Below the pieces are notes generated by a model. The model was not told where the DNA came from, made no database searches, and worked only from the letters and a program-made list of their open reading frames with translations. A DNA stretch of 64,000 nucleotides from Chryseobacterium potabilaquae (GTDB lineage Bacteria; Bacteroidota; Bacteroidia; Flavobacteriales; Weeksellaceae): positions 1 through 64,000 of the forward strand of contig NZ_CACVBR010000002.1 of assembly GCF_902728265.1 (NCBI RefSeq). Reading direction: 5' to 3'. Made by a program: the position numbers and the translations under genes. Shown piece by piece: positions 52,398 to 60,808 of the stretch; the first letter of the stretch is position 1; every line of letters starts with the position of its first letter.

Positions 52398-53471
52398 ATG
52401 GCACACAACATCAATTTCAACGAGCAAACAGGACGTCATTCATTCTTTAGCGTTCAACAAAAAGCGTGGCACGGTTTGGGGCAAATCGTAGAGCAATACC
52501 CAACAAGCGAGGAAGCAATAGTACACGCAGGTTTAGATTACGAGGTTATCAAATCCCCACTGTTTACACAGGGCAGAACAATGAGCATAGGCGAAAACGG
52601 AGAACTGATTGAAGCCAATGACATCTTAGTACCTAACAGTTTCGCCACCCTCCGCACCGACACCAATACACCGTTGGGTGTAGTAGGCAAAGACTACCAT
52701 ATTGTACAAAACCGTGAGGCGTTCAATTTCTTTGATGCTATTGTAGGCGGAGGCGAGGGAATATTGTACGAAACCGCAGGAGCATTGGGTAACGGGGAGC
52801 GTATTTTTATTACTGCCAAGCTGCCCGACTATATCCGTGTAGGTAACGGCGACGATGTTACAGAAAAGTACATCTTCTTAACCACAAGCCACGACGGTAG
52901 TGGAAGTATTACCGCAGCGTTTACACCTATCCGTATCGTATGTCAAAACACCCTGAACGCATCATTGCGGAGTATGACCAATGTAGTGCGTATCAAACAC
53001 ACGTCAGGAGCAAAACAACGCCTCGAAAATGCTCACAAGGTTATGGGGCTTGCCAACACACTAAGCACGCAGTTAGAGAACATCTTTAACGATTGGGCTA
53101 AAGTAAGGGTAACAGACCGAGAAGTAAGAAAGCTAATCCAGTTGGCACTTTGCCCGAACAAAGAAACGCTTAACCTGCTCAAAAAAGGTGCGGAAGATGA
53201 AGTTTCCACCGTGTTTAAAAACACCGTAGATGATGCCTTTGAATACGCTATGATAAGCGACACCCAACAAATGGCAACTACCAAAGGCACATTATTCGGG
53301 GCTTACAATGCTGTTACAGGTTACTTTCAGAATGTACGCAATTACAGGGATGGCGAAGCCAAACTACAATCTATTGTAATGGGCGGTACAGCACAGCTAA
53401 AGACACAAAAAGCCTTTGAACTGTGTACAGACTTTGCCTATTCAGGAGCAGAGATTTTCAACTTCAATTAA
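52398..53471 (+). CDS. DUF932 domain protein (phage/plasmid-like)
   Basis: 357 residues, DUF932 family: SVQQKAWHGLGQIVEQYPTSEEA near the N-terminus, PLGVVGKDYHIVQNREAFNFFD, FITAKLPDYIRVG, YIFLTTSHDGSGSITAAFTPIRIVCQNTL split over two strands, and VRIKHTSGAKQRLENAHKVM. These proteins are common on plasmids, phages and ICEs; some are thought to act in DNA metabolism, but no activity is established. It is the first gene of a rightward accessory set (52398-55081). The start follows a GC-rich leader with a strong hairpin. Confidence 0.88.
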   Translation: MAHNINFNEQTGRHSFFSVQQKAWHGLGQIVEQYPTSEEAIVHAGLDYEVIKSPLFTQGRTMSIGENGELIEANDILVPNSFATLRTDTNTPLGVVGKDYHIVQNREAFNFFDAIVGGGEGILYETAGALGNGERIFITAKLPDYIRVGNGDDVTEKYIFLTTSHDGSGSITAAFTPIRIVCQNTLNASLRSMTNVVRIKHTSGAKQRLENAHKVMGLANTLSTQLENIFNDWAKVRVTDREVRKLIQLALCPNKETLNLLKKGAEDEVSTVFKNTVDDAFEYAMISDTQQMATTKGTLFGAYNAVTGYFQNVRNYRDGEAKLQSIVMGGTAQLKTQKAFELCTDFAYSGAEIFNFN

Positions 53472-53479
53472 TCAACAAT

Positions 53480-53505
53480 GGCGACTGCCTGCAAAGGTGG
53501 TCGCC
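53480..53505 (+). terminator. Hairpin between the DUF932 gene and the next gene
   Basis: GGCGAC-TG-CC pairs with GG-TG-GTCGCC around a six-base loop, 9 bases after the DUF932 stop, with no long U tail. It may act as an attenuator or mRNA stabiliser. It overlaps the in-frame ATG at 53478, which argues for the later start of the next gene. Confidence 0.4.
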
Positions 53506-53522
53506 TATTAAAAACAAAAGAT

Positions 53523-53930
53523 ATGAAAGCATTAGATAAAATGGACAACCTTGATAAAGCGGGCTTATTATGCAAACTGTTTCCCGCAGAACTGGAGAAC
53601 CTACAAAACGCTATAAAAACGCAATGCGACTACTTCCTGCAAAATGAAACCGCCTTTCGTGAGTGTTGGTATCAAAAGGGATTTTTCACGGCTGAATTTT
53701 GGTACAGGCTTGTGCAGAATGCACAAAAAGGTATAGACAAAACCGAACCACTTTGGAAACGCCCGCACTGGTTTACAGACCATTTTTTTGACGGACACCA
53801 TTCAATTTTCGCTATTCACAGCCTGATTGAATATACAGAGGATGCACAATGCAACCCGCAATTAAAACAAGCGATACACTTGCTTTTCGGAAGTGACAAA
53901 TTTTTACAGATAACCTTAAACGATAAGTAA
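53523..53930 (+). CDS. ICE accessory protein of unknown function (135 aa)
   Basis: From the ATG at 53523 (MKALDKMDNLDKAGLLCKLF). The frame is open to 53478, but that extension falls on a hairpin. Soluble, rich in Phe, Trp and Lys: FLQNETAFRECWYQKGFFTAEFWYRL, KRPHWFTDHFFDGHHSIFAIHSL (each seen in parts). No enzyme motif recognised. It has a 2-bp gap to the Api92-like gene, so the two are co-transcribed. Found in Bacteroidota ICE accessory operons with DUF932; function unknown. Confidence 0.65.
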   Translation: MKALDKMDNLDKAGLLCKLFPAELENLQNAIKTQCDYFLQNETAFRECWYQKGFFTAEFWYRLVQNAQKGIDKTEPLWKRPHWFTDHFFDGHHSIFAIHSLIEYTEDAQCNPQLKQAIHLLFGSDKFLQITLNDK

Positions 53931-53932
53931 TT

Positions 53933-54427
53933 ATGGCTAACTGGTGCAACAACTGGGTTGTTTTTGAGGGAACAACCGAAGCAATAGAACAGATAACACA
54001 GCTATTCAAATCAATGGCTGAACAGGAGCAGAAAGACAACTGCGGACAACTGCCCGATTTCGTACAGGACACGCACGGCGATTATTTCTACAATATCAGT
54101 CAGGACAATGAAAGTGCGGGCGTGTTCCAGTATGAAACAAAATGGTCGCCAAACACGGAAGCCGTTAAGCAGATAGCCGAACATTTCAAAGCGACTTTCA
54201 CACAGGACTATGAAGAATTAGGTTGCTTAGTATATGGTCAGGCAATATTTGAAAACGGCACGCTTAGGGATGTCTGCTTAGACAGTCAGGACTTTGACAG
54301 CTATGAATTAGACGAGGAAACCGACACCTACCATTTTGAGAGCAAGGAGTACGACAGCGAGTGGGAAATACTCGAAACCTTGTTAGAGCGTAAAATCGAA
54401 AATCAGTTAAACACCACTAAAATTTAA
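53933..54427 (+). CDS. Api92-like (DUF1281-type) ferredoxin-fold protein
   Basis: 164 residues beginning MANWCNNWVVFEGTTEAI, the characteristic start of Api92/DUF1281 proteins ('CxNxxxxxG' with a ferredoxin-like fold), followed by WSPNTEAVKQIAEHF and YGQAIFENGTLRDV. Phage- and ICE-borne; no biochemical role is established. The C-terminal part is highly acidic (DSQDFDSYELDEETD...YDSEWE), a trait seen in DNA-mimic proteins, though there is no direct evidence for that here. It lies 4 bp before the next gene. Confidence 0.75.
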   Translation: MANWCNNWVVFEGTTEAIEQITQLFKSMAEQEQKDNCGQLPDFVQDTHGDYFYNISQDNESAGVFQYETKWSPNTEAVKQIAEHFKATFTQDYEELGCLVYGQAIFENGTLRDVCLDSQDFDSYELDEETDTYHFESKEYDSEWEILETLLERKIENQLNTTKI

Positions 54428-54431
54428 AACG

Positions 54432-54869
54432 ATGAAACTATCAGATAAAGCGACAGCACATATTTTGGTTAAAGCCAACACGAACAGCGAATGGGATAAT
54501 TGCGAGTTTGCAATTATCCACTTATCCGAAGAATGGAAACAGGAACAGGCAAAACGGCTTGCACTGGTTAAGCCGTTAGAGGGCAATCACTATTTCTGCT
54601 CAATGAACTACTATGATACGGCAGTAGATTTTTACTGCACAGGAGAAAATGAGAACCCGAATATTCAAGAACTGCTAAACGGTAAGGAATGGGTATTTGT
54701 GGAGCTTGACGAGCAAGAGCAGGAAGCGTTTACCGTACCCGAAAACCGACTGGACTGTTACAGGCTTATATTGCGGGCAAACGGTACAGGCTACTATACG
54801 GCATACGGGAAACATACGAGCGAAGAATTTTGGACAGATGAATTTTTACTAACCCAATTAATTGCTTAA
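54432..54869 (+). CDS. ICE accessory protein of unknown function (145 aa)
   Basis: Acidic soluble protein: MKLSDKATAHILVKANTNSEWDNC..., FAIIHLSEEWKQEQAKRL, YFCSMNYYDTAVDFYC, WVFVELDEQEQEAFTV and a C-terminal CYRLILRANGTGYYTAYGKH. No family recognised. Tightly spaced with the Api92-like gene (4 bp) and the following small gene (17 bp). Gene reality is supported by spacing and by codon use like its neighbours. Confidence 0.65.
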   Translation: MKLSDKATAHILVKANTNSEWDNCEFAIIHLSEEWKQEQAKRLALVKPLEGNHYFCSMNYYDTAVDFYCTGENENPNIQELLNGKEWVFVELDEQEQEAFTVPENRLDCYRLILRANGTGYYTAYGKHTSEEFWTDEFLLTQLIA

Positions 54870-54886
54870 CCCAAAAAATCAGCACG

Positions 54887-55081
54887 ATGAAAATCAGAGA
54901 TAAAAATGGGAATTGGATTGAAGTTACTGACCTTAAAAAAGCTATTCGGCAAACTGGGTGGTATAAAGAATATCAGCATAACCCACCAGTAGAAAGCGAT
55001 AAGGAAAGGCAGGCATATTGGACAGATATGCACGAAAAATTATTAGCTTTAAAAGAACGGTTAGCCAAACCGAAAAATTAA
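54887..55081 (+). CDS. Small ICE protein of unknown function (64 aa)
   Basis: 64 residues, MKIRDKNGNWIEVTDLKKAI ... ALKERLAKPKN, charged, probably a strand-turn-strand followed by two helices. Last gene of the rightward accessory set; followed by a CCCGA-AAAG-TCGGG hairpin (55095-55108). Confidence 0.55.
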   Translation: MKIRDKNGNWIEVTDLKKAIRQTGWYKEYQHNPPVESDKERQAYWTDMHEKLLALKERLAKPKN

Positions 55082-55094
55082 CGCCCCCGCCTAA

Positions 55095-55315
55095 CCCGAA
55101 AAGTCGGGCGGCAAAAGGACAGATCCTCCCGATGGTCGGCAGTCTTTTTGCACCAAATAGGTGCAATCCCCTTTGTCAAAATGCACAGCTACACTGTTTC
55201 CTTTCTTCTTCATTTTACCAAACAGGTTGCGACCTTATTGCGTGGGATATTCGTTATCCCATATTTATAATTGTGGGATTACTTTCTTTCGTGAGTTCGG
55301 CGGAAAAGAAAGTAA
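55095..55315. other. Cluster of hairpins between convergent ICE operons
   Basis: Gene-free 246 bp (55082-55327). It holds CCCGA/TCGGG (55095-55108), TGGGATA/TATCCCA (55243-55261) and an 11-bp stem TTACTTTCTTT/AAAGAAAGTAA (55279-55315). The last could end the leftward receiver-gene transcript; none has a long U tail. Confidence 0.5.
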
Positions 55316-55327
55316 CAAAGAAACCTG

Positions 55328-55774
55328 CTATTGCGGAAACTGTTTGTAATATTCTTTGGCTACTTCAGCAACACCTGCGCTGAAATAACTCCCCCCCTCG
55401 TTTATAATGGTTATGGCTTTTTTAAGTTCTTCGGGGTCTGCACCTTTCAATATATACCCTTTTACTCCACGTTGCAACATCTTTACCACATCCTGCACAT
55501 CATCGTTAATGCTAAAAGCCAAGACTTTGGATTGCGGGTATTTTTCATTCAATGCTTTAGCGGTTTTAAACCCGTTCATTACGGGCATATTTATATCAAC
55601 AACCATCACATCAGGAATAACTTCGCTTTGTGCCATTTTTTCCATTGCATCTTTGCCATTGTCCGCTTCAAATAATACTTCAAAACCAAAACCCATTAGA
55701 AAGTCGCAGATGCCCTTTCTAAGCATATCGTGGTCATCTATCATTGCTACCTTGATTATTTCTTGTTTGCTCAT
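55328..55774 (-). CDS. Orphan receiver-domain protein (NarL-type, no output domain)
   Basis: 148 residues: a complete NarL/FixJ-type receiver with VAMIDDHDMLRKGI (acidic pocket), VMVVDINMPVMNGF (phospho-acceptor Asp), VLAFSIND (Thr/Ser switch) and GVKGYILKGADPEELKKAI (conserved Lys). It ends at YYKQFPQ where a LuxR-type helix-turn-helix would normally start. Continuing in frame after the stop shows no HTH, so it is either a natural stand-alone receiver or a truncated regulator. It overlaps the preceding 92-aa gene by 4 bp. No histidine kinase gene is in this part of the ICE. Confidence 0.85.
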   Translation of the reverse strand: MSKQEIIKVAMIDDHDMLRKGICDFLMGFGFEVLFEADNGKDAMEKMAQSEVIPDVMVVDINMPVMNGFKTAKALNEKYPQSKVLAFSINDDVQDVVKMLQRGVKGYILKGADPEELKKAITIINEGGSYFSAGVAEVAKEYYKQFPQ

Positions 55775-56049
55775 TTTCTTTTGCTTCTTTTGATAAGGTT
55801 AAAAAATCCATTGGGAGCTTTAGATAAATTTGCCGTTCGATTAGCGTGAGATATGCCATCATTGACAGCAATATTCCTAACTTTAAAACGGTCAAGCCAT
55901 TCTTTAAAAGGTGCTATCTCGTTAGGTTTAAAACTTACAATTTCCCCATTTTTAAGGGATATAATAAAAACATCAATACAGAGAGAGAATGCCGATAATT
56001 GCGATGCAGGATGTTCAAATTCGGGGTAAAATACAGGTTCATTTTCCAT
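55771..56049 (-). CDS. Small protein coupled to the receiver gene (92 aa)
   Basis: MENEPVFYPEFEHPASQLSA, then FSLCIDVFIISLKNGEIVSFKP and EWLDRFKVRNI, ending in a basic tail (LIKRSKRK). The ATGA overlap with the receiver gene shows translational coupling. No family recognised. The 275-bp gap upstream (56050-56324) shows no gene, only GC-rich stretches. Confidence 0.6.
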   Translation of the reverse strand: MENEPVFYPEFEHPASQLSAFSLCIDVFIISLKNGEIVSFKPNEIAPFKEWLDRFKVRNIAVNDGISHANRTANLSKAPNGFFNLIKRSKRK

Positions 56050-56324
56050 AATCTCAATGTTTTAAGAAGTGGAGCCCTGCACAAAAAAAGAGCGCAGGCA
56101 ACTACGCTTACCGCACATTGAGGCACTGGTATGCCCGACAACGAATAAGCGAGCGCCCACGCCTTTGACGTGAGCGTTCTTACTTATCTGTCCCGTTGTC
56201 TAAAAATTACCAGTTTTCAATGTGGGACTTAAAGCAAAAACACTTTAAGTATTTTCTATATTTTCGACAACAAAGATACTAAACTTGTACTTTTTTGACA
56301 GCATATAATACAAAAAGAATACGG

Positions 56325-56618
56325 TCAAACTGTTTTTTGGGAAATATAATTTTGTTGCAGTATCGTCTGAATATCGCTTTCCTTGTAAATAATCTTGCCG
56401 CCTATTTGGATGTACGGTAGAATGCTATCATCACGATACTGCTGTAAAGTGCGTTTACTGATATGGAGCAGCTTGCACACATCTTCGCCCGACAGATAAA
56501 TTTCTCCGTTCATTACAGGGCGGTAGTTTTTCAATATGCTTTCGATACGGCTTCTTAGCTGCGCTATCATTTCCTGATGGGCAATGATTTCTTCATTGTC
56601 ATTCGTGAATAAATCCAT
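56325..56618 (-). CDS. Helix-turn-helix DNA-binding protein, excisionase-like (second of pair)
   Basis: About 97 residues from the ATG at 56618 (MDLFTNDNEEIIAHQ); a longer frame to 56666 would overlap the upstream gene by 68 bp. A helical N-terminus is followed by a MerR/Xis-like winged HTH: EIYLSGEDVCKLLHISKRTLQQYR and LPYIQIGGKIIYKESDIQTIL. Pairs of such proteins upstream of the transfer genes act as excision or transfer regulators in CTnDOT-like elements (Xis2c/Xis2d type). Role inferred. Confidence 0.75.
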   Translation of the reverse strand: MDLFTNDNEEIIAHQEMIAQLRSRIESILKNYRPVMNGEIYLSGEDVCKLLHISKRTLQQYRDDSILPYIQIGGKIIYKESDIQTILQQNYISQKTV

Positions 56619-56922
56619 TTTCGGCAGTATTATACGGCTGTCCGGCTTCGAGCAAAGCATGTACATCCGAGCGTTTATAATAATTCTTACGGTTCAGTCT
56701 GGAATAGGGCAATAACCCTTTGTCCTTATACGTCTGCAAAGTGCGCTTGGTAATGTTCATCATCAGGCACACTTCCTGGTTATCGAGCCATTGCTCTTCT
56801 TTAAAAATGGGCAGGTATTTCTGTGTAGTATTTTCGGTCAGTTCCAAAAGTGCTTTTAGTTCATTTTTCATTCCCTCCAGTGCGGTTTTTTGTATTGCGA
56901 TTACTTCCATTGTTTGCTCCAT
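56599..56922 (-). CDS. Helix-turn-helix DNA-binding protein, excisionase-like (first of pair)
   Basis: About 107 residues from the ATG at 56922 (MEQTMEVIAIQK); the frame is open to 56973. Coiled N-terminal helix (ALEGMKNELKALLELTE), then WLDNQEVCLMMNITKRTLQTYKDKGLLPYSR and YYKRSDVHALLEAG, the same winged-HTH pattern as the downstream gene, so a tandem pair of paralogues. The stop of this gene overlaps the start of the next by 20 bp. Likely recombination directionality or regulatory factor of the ICE. Confidence 0.75.
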   Translation of the reverse strand: MEQTMEVIAIQKTALEGMKNELKALLELTENTTQKYLPIFKEEQWLDNQEVCLMMNITKRTLQTYKDKGLLPYSRLNRKNYYKRSDVHALLEAGQPYNTAENGFIHE

Positions 56923-57027
56923 TTTGCTATGGAAGTCGAATTTATAAAGGCTTATTGCTACATTGGAAAACATTGCAGGGTTTGGCTTTAAGTGGCAGTG
57001 TTTGTCGGTTTACTATCCTGTATAAAA

Positions 57028-57064
57028 CAAAAAATCGGATAACCTTTTGGGCTATCCGATTTGC
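57028..57064 (-). terminator. Terminator after the small membrane protein gene
   Basis: Stem AAATCGGATA / TATCCGATTT with an 11-base loop; followed by T residues on the minus strand. It ends the leftward transcript 24 bases past the stop at 57088. Confidence 0.8.
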
Positions 57065-57087
57065 TTTAAAACGGTATGCTAAAATAA

Positions 57088-57369
57088 TTATCTCCGTTGT
57101 GCAGGTTGTTCGGTTTTTACTTCAGGCTGCTGTTTCTCCTTTTTCTCACGAGAGTAAACCCACAACGATAACAGACCGAAAATAATCAGTGCGTAAGCTA
57201 TCCATTTACCAACCCTTTCAATCAATTTAATGAAAACCGAACTTTCATAAGATGAAAAACCCTCTGCTCCCATAGGGCTGCGCCTGTAAAACTTTCTCCG
57301 GTTAATCCAGTAACGAAGTCCCAAGCCTGCAACCAAAAATATGATACCTATAACCAATGATGCGACCAT
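57088..57369 (-). CDS. Small two-helix membrane protein of the ICE (93 aa)
   Basis: Two membrane helices: SLVIGIIFLVAGLGLRYW (4-21) and WIAYALIIFGLLSLWVY (about 52-68), separated by a basic loop (INRRKFYRRSP), then a charged Lys/Glu/Gln-rich tail. No functional family can be named with confidence. It stands between two terminators, so it is probably transcribed alone. Confidence 0.65.
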   Translation of the reverse strand: MVASLVIGIIFLVAGLGLRYWINRRKFYRRSPMGAEGFSSYESSVFIKLIERVGKWIAYALIIFGLLSLWVYSREKKEKQQPEVKTEQPAQRR

Positions 57370-57446
57370 AACAAAAACACTTTATTTCCACTGTTTGAAT
57401 TTACGAAAAATATTTGTTTCAGCCTGTAAACAATGTGTATTAAATG

Positions 57447-57482
57447 CGAAAACGGCTTACCCATCAGATAAGCCGTTTTTTA
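57447..57482 (-). terminator. Terminator at the end of the tra operon
   Basis: Stem AAAACGGCTTA / TAAGCCGTTTT with a nine-base loop, 20 bases past the stop of the traQ-like gene; T residues follow on both strands. Confidence 0.8.
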
Positions 57483-57499
57483 TGATTGGAATACTACTT

Positions 57500-57949
57500 T
57501 TAATCGCTGCTATTGAACTGAAAAGTTACCTGCTTTTCGTTCCCGAAACTGTCCGAAATCCAAACGTCAAAGGACTGTGAAACGGCAGATGTTGATGTAT
57601 AATACAGCCTGAACTGCTCCGTTGGTAACTGGTACAGGTCATTGGGCTGATACGGCGGTTCATTGTAGTATTGCAACGTTCCCTGTCCATCAAATTGAAA
57701 GTAGCGGAGGAAATACTGCGTATTGCTGTAATTACCGCTTCGTTGTATGGTTATCCTTATTTCTACCGTTTGCCCGTTGGCAACGTCTTTCGGAACTGGC
57801 ATTACCTTAACCTCGAAAGGAAAATCTTTTTGTATTTCCAATTCATCATCTTTGCTACAAGATACCAGCGAAATGGAAGCTGTGAGGATTGCCAACAGTA
57901 TATATATTGGCAGTAACCCCATTCTGAATTTATTGAATATTGCTATCAT
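57500..57949 (-). CDS. traQ: TraQ-like conjugal transfer lipoprotein (DUF3872)
   Basis: 149 residues. N-terminal signal with a lipobox SLVSC (about 27-31), then one beta-sandwich domain: PFEVKVMPVPKDVANGQTVEIRITI (in two strands), NTQYFLRYFQFDGQG, PNDLYQLPTEQFRLYYTS and FDVWISDSFGNEKQVTF. This matches DUF3872, encoded at the TraQ position of CTnDOT-like operons. It is the last gene of the transfer operon. The usual neighbour TraP (a primase-like protein) is absent between it and traO. Confidence 0.82.
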   Translation of the reverse strand: MIAIFNKFRMGLLPIYILLAILTASISLVSCSKDDELEIQKDFPFEVKVMPVPKDVANGQTVEIRITIQRSGNYSNTQYFLRYFQFDGQGTLQYYNEPPYQPNDLYQLPTEQFRLYYTSTSAVSQSFDVWISDSFGNEKQVTFQFNSSD

Positions 57950-57962
57950 TGTTTCTTACGTT

Positions 57963-58523
57963 TTAAAAGTTAAACCTTAATCCCACACCTGCGGACGGTC
58001 GGAACTGCCGTAAATCCGTACCCCATAACACCTTTGTACGCCCTTGCAGGACGAATACAAATCGGTCGGACAGGTACGTTTCAAAGGTCAGTCGTCCGCC
58101 AGCTCCATAGATGAAATTGTCTTCGTCCAATATCTTCGCTCCGTCATACAACATCGGTTCGCCACGGTTGATGCTTTCATAACCTGCTACGGCAGTTATT
58201 CCGGCATTCAGTGTAATGTTCTTCCGGGCATCGCCCAAAAGGAAGAAGCTGTAACCGCCCTCGGCTGTAAAAGTTTCCTGCGGTATGCGGAGGTCTTTAT
58301 ACTCGTGGTATTGGTGCGTATATTCCAACGCCCAAAGCTGGTAATTGCCGTTCTTACCGTTTACGGTCATTGCTGCGCTGATGTAGTAATCATTGCCAAT
58401 CTTGTCATTGGATAGTACGCCTGTACTTATTTCCAACCCTTTCTGTTTAGGCAGCATTCGTTGTGCCTGTGTCGTTGTGATACCCATTAAAACAAGCATC
58501 ACGGTATAGATATACTTTTTCAT
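57963..58523 (-). CDS. traO: Conjugative transposon protein TraO
   Basis: 186 residues. Signal peptide 1-20 (ends TQAQ) and an outer-membrane barrel-like body: RMLPKQKGLEISTGVLSN, YYISAAMTVNGKNGNYQLWALEYTHQYHEY (two strands), ITLNAGITAVAGYESINRGEP, GAGGRLTFETYLSDRFVFVLQGRTKVLWG and a C-terminal strand GVGLRFNF. This is typical of Bacteroidota TraO, an outer-membrane part of the mating apparatus. It lies 26 bp after traN. Confidence 0.88.
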   Translation of the reverse strand: MKKYIYTVMLVLMGITTTQAQRMLPKQKGLEISTGVLSNDKIGNDYYISAAMTVNGKNGNYQLWALEYTHQYHEYKDLRIPQETFTAEGGYSFFLLGDARKNITLNAGITAVAGYESINRGEPMLYDGAKILDEDNFIYGAGGRLTFETYLSDRFVFVLQGRTKVLWGTDLRQFRPSAGVGLRFNF

Positions 58524-58549
58524 TTTCTTGCTATTGCTTTAAAGGGTTA

Positions 58550-59443
58550 TTAAAATTTCAGGTGCATATCGTCAATCAAACGGGCTTTGATTAAATCCGA
58601 ATTTTCCACCTGCAATGTCTGATGCCTGCCGCCGTTCTTCTCGAAAATCTCAATCAGTAGCACCTTGTCATCGGCAATGGTAAACTGGTCTAACAGGAAC
58701 ACGTTTTGTTCGGTTGATTTTCCGGCAATGCCGTCCAATGGCTTGTAAGTTCTCAACGGCGTTAAAGGGCGTTCCTGTACTACGGTGCGTTTCGCTACCT
58801 TTTTATCCACGACTTTGAAATTGATAAAATCAATCTGAAATGGCACATTGGTAAGGTTCCTTAATTCTGTGTGGAAATAGTATTTGCCGTTGTGTATGTA
58901 AATCCCTTTCAGGATAAACTGAATGCCGAAACTTTTAGCCCCGATATGTTTTACAATGCGCTTGTCTTTCTTGTAAATTGTTTCCAGCAACAAGCCCGCC
59001 AGTGATGGCGAATTGTTGCCCAGTTCTTCAAAAAGCACATCGTTACCGTTGGCTTTATCCACTGCTTTTTGCATCGTAAGCAGGTCATAGCTCAACGCTT
59101 CGGGATAAGCACTGTAAAACACATTAAAACTGTAAAATCGCCCGTCATTGGTAATGACGGAAAAATTTGTTTCCGGCTCAAAATCCCTTACCGATGCTTT
59201 TACACGCAATACGTTTTCCGCATCTTCGGCTTTACCTGCAATCAGGTATTCGCTGCCCAAATCCACGTAACGGATAGCGGTCGGGAAAATCAGGTGTGAA
59301 GTTTTATCGTAGGTAACTTGCATTTTATACGGTTCTATCTTGCCCAGGGTAAGCGGCGTTCTGATGGTGTCCTGTGCATAAGATGTTACGGCAAAGCCGA
59401 GTATCAGGGCAATAGCCCAAAAGGTTTTTAAATGATTTTTCAT
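58550..59443 (-). CDS. traN: Conjugative transposon protein TraN (DUF4138)
   Basis: 297 residues, signal peptide 1-23 (ends SYAQ). PLTLGKIEPYKMQVTYDKTSHLIFP, IRYVDLGSEYLIAGKAEDAENVLRVKA (in pieces), then an Ig-like C-terminal half (QFILKGIYIHNGKYYFHTELRN, PFQIDFINFKVVDKKV). This matches DUF4138/TraN, thought to be the periplasmic VirB9-like component of the Bacteroidota transfer channel. It lies 24 bp after traM. Confidence 0.9.
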   Translation of the reverse strand: MKNHLKTFWAIALILGFAVTSYAQDTIRTPLTLGKIEPYKMQVTYDKTSHLIFPTAIRYVDLGSEYLIAGKAEDAENVLRVKASVRDFEPETNFSVITNDGRFYSFNVFYSAYPEALSYDLLTMQKAVDKANGNDVLFEELGNNSPSLAGLLLETIYKKDKRIVKHIGAKSFGIQFILKGIYIHNGKYYFHTELRNLTNVPFQIDFINFKVVDKKVAKRTVVQERPLTPLRTYKPLDGIAGKSTEQNVFLLDQFTIADDKVLLIEIFEKNGGRHQTLQVENSDLIKARLIDDMHLKF

Positions 59444-59467
59444 TGTTTTATTTATTTGAGTTCAACA

Positions 59468-60808
59468 TTATTTTTTTGATACGAGGAAGACCTGATAACC
59501 CGCTTTCAGCGTAACCTTTGGCGTTCTCACTTTCTTGGCGAAGTAGCCCGAAATACCCTGTACCACGCCACGGCTTAGGTCTGCGGCAACCTGCTGTCCG
59601 GCATTCTGCGTGAGCATTACGCTTGTTCCTCCCGTCTGGCTCATATTGCCCGCCATTTCGGTAAGCGCATTCATTTCCGGCGAATACGGAACGTACAAGC
59701 CTTGCTGTCCGTCCAAATCGTAAATAGTTATATCTACCGGGATGATATTGCCCTCCAGTTCTACGGAGGTAACTTTCAATTGTAGCCTGCCATTCTGAAA
59801 TTTGGCATTAGCCGTTACAATCGTCCCTTTGGGGATGGTACGTTGCGGAGTTTTGGCAGGCTCCAACAAGCGTAAGCGCACACCCGTTTCGCCAACTACC
59901 GTTTGGGCTTCGTGTACACAGGCTTTGATACTGTTTTTAGGCTGTACTGCCTGTTCAATAGAACCTGCGGTATAGAACCCACGGTTTTTGGTTTGGCTCC
60001 AATCGGCTGCAAAGGCACTGTCTGACGGTTCACGGTATAGGGCTGAAACAATATTCTTTCTTGTTGGTGTGAACGATACAAATTGCTCTTTTTGATTTGC
60101 ACCCGCAGCACCCGGAGCAGCACCATTGGCTGGAGCAGCATTTCCGGCATTGTTGTTTTGCGGAAGATACTTTGCTGCCATTTCATAGGATTTCTCCATT
60201 AGTTTGAGTTGGTCGTCAACGGTGGCCACAGGTGGCACATCTTTTTCCGACAACTTTGCTTTTAGCTCGTCCACTTGCTTACGCAATTCCATTGTTTCCG
60301 AATTGTTGTCCTGATAGAATGAACCCAGTGTGCTTTGTGCATTACGGTAGCTGTTCAATGCCGAATTTCCGTTTCGTCCCGAATTTCTGCCACCACTGCC
60401 AAAGCCGTTACTTTCCACATCTTCTTCAGGCAAACCTTTTTCATCGTCAGCAGATGCAGTGTCTTCCGTATTCCAATAATCAGAAAGCGTGGTCAGTGCA
60501 TTGCGCTTTTCCTGCTCTTTACGTTCAAGCATTTCCTGCTCATACGCCTTGCCTTTATCGGCAGGCATTCCCGGTTCGGTAGCCTGCGGCACGGCATCGT
60601 TCAGCCCGATATTTTCGACCGCCTTTTTGTCTTTCGACGGTTTGAATATGAGGTACATACAGCCGAGAAATACCACGCCCATCAAAAGGAATATGATTGG
60701 CTTTTTGAGCTTTTCCTTATTACCCTTTTTATTATCGGGCAGATTTGATGCTATGTTATGGTCTTCTCCCTCCACGAGAAAGCTGACCCTCTTTTCATTT
60801 TCTTTCAT
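59468..60808 (-). CDS. traM: Conjugative transposon protein TraM
   Basis: 446 residues. Cytoplasmic N-terminus, one membrane helix at about 36-54 (PIIFLLMGVVFLGCMYLIF), a long low-complexity linker with coiled coil (MELRKQVDELKAKLSEK) and an Asn/Ala/Pro/Gly-rich stretch, then a conserved C-terminal domain: TIPKGTIVTANAKFQNGRL, VELEGNIIPVDITIYDLDGQQGLYVP. This is a VirB10-like scaffold spanning the envelope. Its start overlaps the previous gene by 14 bp. Confidence 0.92.
   Translation of the reverse strand: MKENEKRVSFLVEGEDHNIASNLPDNKKGNKEKLKKPIIFLLMGVVFLGCMYLIFKPSKDKKAVENIGLNDAVPQATEPGMPADKGKAYEQEMLERKEQEKRNALTTLSDYWNTEDTASADDEKGLPEEDVESNGFGSGGRNSGRNGNSALNSYRNAQSTLGSFYQDNNSETMELRKQVDELKAKLSEKDVPPVATVDDQLKLMEKSYEMAAKYLPQNNNAGNAAPANGAAPGAAGANQKEQFVSFTPTRKNIVSALYREPSDSAFAADWSQTKNRGFYTAGSIEQAVQPKNSIKACVHEAQTVVGETGVRLRLLEPAKTPQRTIPKGTIVTANAKFQNGRLQLKVTSVELEGNIIPVDITIYDLDGQQGLYVPYSPEMNALTEMAGNMSQTGGTSVMLTQNAGQQVAADLSRGVVQGISGYFAKKVRTPKVTLKAGYQVFLVSKK

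Noticed and set aside
55018..55383. Rightward ORF across the gap between convergent ICE operons
   Set aside because: It overlaps the 64-aa gene and several hairpins and has no protein-like pattern.
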